A DNA stretch of 64,000 bases from NCBI GenBank assembly GCA_013398055.1, contig VZRS01002411.1, positions 379,529-443,528 on the forward strand, written 5' to 3'. The translations under genes were made by a program, and so were the position numbers. This document shows, one piece after another, positions 62,220 to 64,000 of the stretch. Source of the DNA: Ifrita kowaldi (lineage: Eukaryota > Chordata > Aves > Passeriformes > Cinclosomatidae). The notes beneath the pieces were generated by a model, which was given only the letters and a program-made list of their open reading frames with translations, did no database searches and was not told the origin of the DNA. Each line of letters begins with the position of its first letter. The first letter of the stretch is position 1.

Positions 62220-64000
62220 CTGAAAGAAAGGAAATCAGTACCATTTTGCTACTTAATAACATCGGCTTATCTTCTAGTCTAGCAAATAAAACTCAGTGTT
62301 GCTAGAGACAGCAGGAGGAACCAAAGGCAGAAAAGGAGAGGTAAAAACCATTTCTCTTTGTTTACTGTATGAAAATTCAGTACAATCTTAAGGAAGAAAG
62401 GAACATCCTGAGGAAGTGTGGAAAAGGCAGGGAGCAAAAAATGACTTCAATCTCCAATGACATATAACTAATTCTAGCAGAAGAAATTACAGTAGCATCT
62501 CTTTTAAAGTAAGGGTATAAAAAATACTTGTAATGCAGGGTATACATTGGTGTAGATTGTAAGGTGAAACTATGCAACTGCTAAACCCAAGTATTTGGCA
62601 GAGGGCAAAACCCCCACATAAACTAAAAATACACAATTTGTCTTTACAAAGTCAGCATCATTCTTGCTCAGTGCACTGTGGTACATTTTGTCTTCTAGCA
62701 ATTCTGCCAGGTACACCTCCTGTTCAAAAGCAAGAAAAAGGATCGCCCCTAAGGCCAAAAAATTGAAAATTAAATTACTATGTAAACTTAGGCAAAGTTG
62801 CTAAAAATATAACTGAAAAAAGAAAAAAAATAGTATGTTATCTAACAAAATGCAGATCTGCATCATCAAACAAAATACAAATTAACAAAAACAAACTCCA
62901 AAGCAGCATTTTTCATCTGACATATCTCTATATATTTATACAACATAAGCTTTTCTTCTCTGGAAATCATCCAACTGCCCAACAAGTTCATAACAGAATG
63001 ACTTCTGCTTTGAAAACACAGTCACTTAAAACTGTATGATGAGCTGCTCTGTTTCATTAATATTCTGAAGCCTTATAAAAAGGCAGTATAGCACCTATAA
63101 CTGATGGAAGGAATGAATAAGAGAACACAGATAGCTGGCAGAGATATGACCAAAATTCCACACAAAGCACATGCCAGGTTATGATTATCCCTTATATTCC
63201 CCATAAAGCCTGAAGGCTACAGCTACACTAAAGCTTTTATGCTTTACCAACACGTGATGGTGGACAGAAGATGCTGCATGCATGAGACTCCAACAGGGCA
63301 CCTACAGAGTGGTTTTCACAAAACTGGATATGTACACAGAAACATTTAGAAAAATCATCAGTAAAGGCAATTCCATACCCTAATTACTAACAAAGTTCTA
63401 GGACGCCATGTATCATGCTCATTCCCAACTCAGCAGATCAGGATGGTTATACATTTGATAAATTATATAGCAATCAATTGCGTATTTACTTGCAAAAATT
63501 AATGAACATGTAACAATAGTGTAAGACAGCTACTCCCATTAGTTCTTCTAGCTAACAGGGCTGTGAGCTTTGTATCATGTCTCTGTTTCGTGAGGATCAG
63601 AAAAAAACCCCAGTAATTTTGGTGGAGAAATGAAGCCAGGACTCCTCAAATACAATCTCAGTATATTCTCCTGGGGCAGGAGTTCAACACAGTTACATGT
63701 ATCACTAACAGTCAGCAGCTGGGCACATCTGCTCTCTAATGAAAAAGCCACTCTTTCCCTCTGTGTCCACAAGAAACAAATCTCTCCATTTAGTCTTAAA
63801 CCTCAGTGTGGCATATTACACTAACCCAGCTCTCTTTCCTGGTGGGGGATGTCAGACACACCATGAGCATGCAGGAACAGTGACCAAAGAAGAGAGAGGC
63901 ATTGGCCAACACCTGGACTGTAACACAGCACAGCTCTGGAGATGCTGTTCTTGACATTCCCTGGGGTACTTAATACAGGTGGATGTTTTTCAGGTTGATA
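62220..64000 (-). other. AFG1L: AFG1L intron, partial
   Basis: This is the left part of the intron whose upstream exon lies beyond the window. A possible cryptic exon sits at 62648-62719. Apart from that I see no exon-like segment and no repeat family. Confidence 0.8.
62648..62719 (-). other. Possible cryptic or stop-introducing cassette exon in AFG1L intron
   Basis: On the minus strand a good polypyrimidine tract and CAG end just before 62719, and GTAAAG follows 62648. They enclose 72 bases that are open in one frame (EVYLAELLEDKMYHSALSKN and so on). In the phase set by the flanking AFG1L exons (phase 1) the segment instead reaches a TGA. Inclusion would therefore truncate the protein. There is no independent support for splicing. 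Confidence 0.2.

Noticed and set aside
1..64000. CRISPR arrays, tRNA or rRNA genes, bacterial operons
   Set aside because: No regularly spaced repeats, no cloverleaf-like box A/B arrangement and no bacterial gene packing were seen. The genome is clearly vertebrate.

Overview
This is vertebrate nuclear DNA, almost certainly from a bird and probably a songbird. The bird call rests on many 5'-truncated CR1 LINE copies with the typical 3' tail (octamer of the ATTCTATG type). The songbird call rests on a 1,080-bp solo LTR that resembles, from memory, a family common in passerine genomes. There is no bacterial gene organisation and no CRISPR array, rRNA or convincing tRNA gene.

The only protein-coding gene I can establish is the 3' half of AFG1L (also called LACE1), a mitochondrial AFG1/ZapE-type AAA+ ATPase, on the minus strand. 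Seven consecutive coding exons are placed to the base: 62161-62219, 46702-46784, 43220-43290, 42863-42963, 29873-30013, 28100-28213 and 27230-27361. All have GT/AG junctions and compatible phases, and they give an uninterrupted C-terminal 232 codons plus a TAA stop. The exons carrying the Walker motifs lie beyond the right edge. The two largest introns are 15.4 kb and 12.8 kb.

The left 27 kb is downstream of AFG1L and intergenic as far as I can see. It holds seven CR1 copies on both strands, a solo LTR flanked by a CCCTA target duplication, a short CpG-rich block with a YY1-like motif near 13.5 kb, and a CpG-rich block at the extreme left edge. In human 6q21, FOXO3 follows AFG1L in the same orientation, so the left-edge CpG block may belong to the FOXO3 5' region. 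No FOXO3 coding sequence is visible, so this is inference from synteny.

The right 37 kb is AFG1L introns: AT-rich, poor in CR1 (two short copies), with one GC-rich islet containing a CTCF-like motif (36.4 kb), a diverged direct repeat (51.1/52.1 kb) and a possible stop-introducing cryptic exon (62.65-62.72 kb).

I found no clearly new biological system. The most thought-provoking item is the solo LTR. Read on its sense (minus) strand it has a TATA-like element, a 205-codon open frame with PLQ(P/A)M repeats, and a polyadenylation signal just after the stop, so it looks like a compact self-contained transcription unit.
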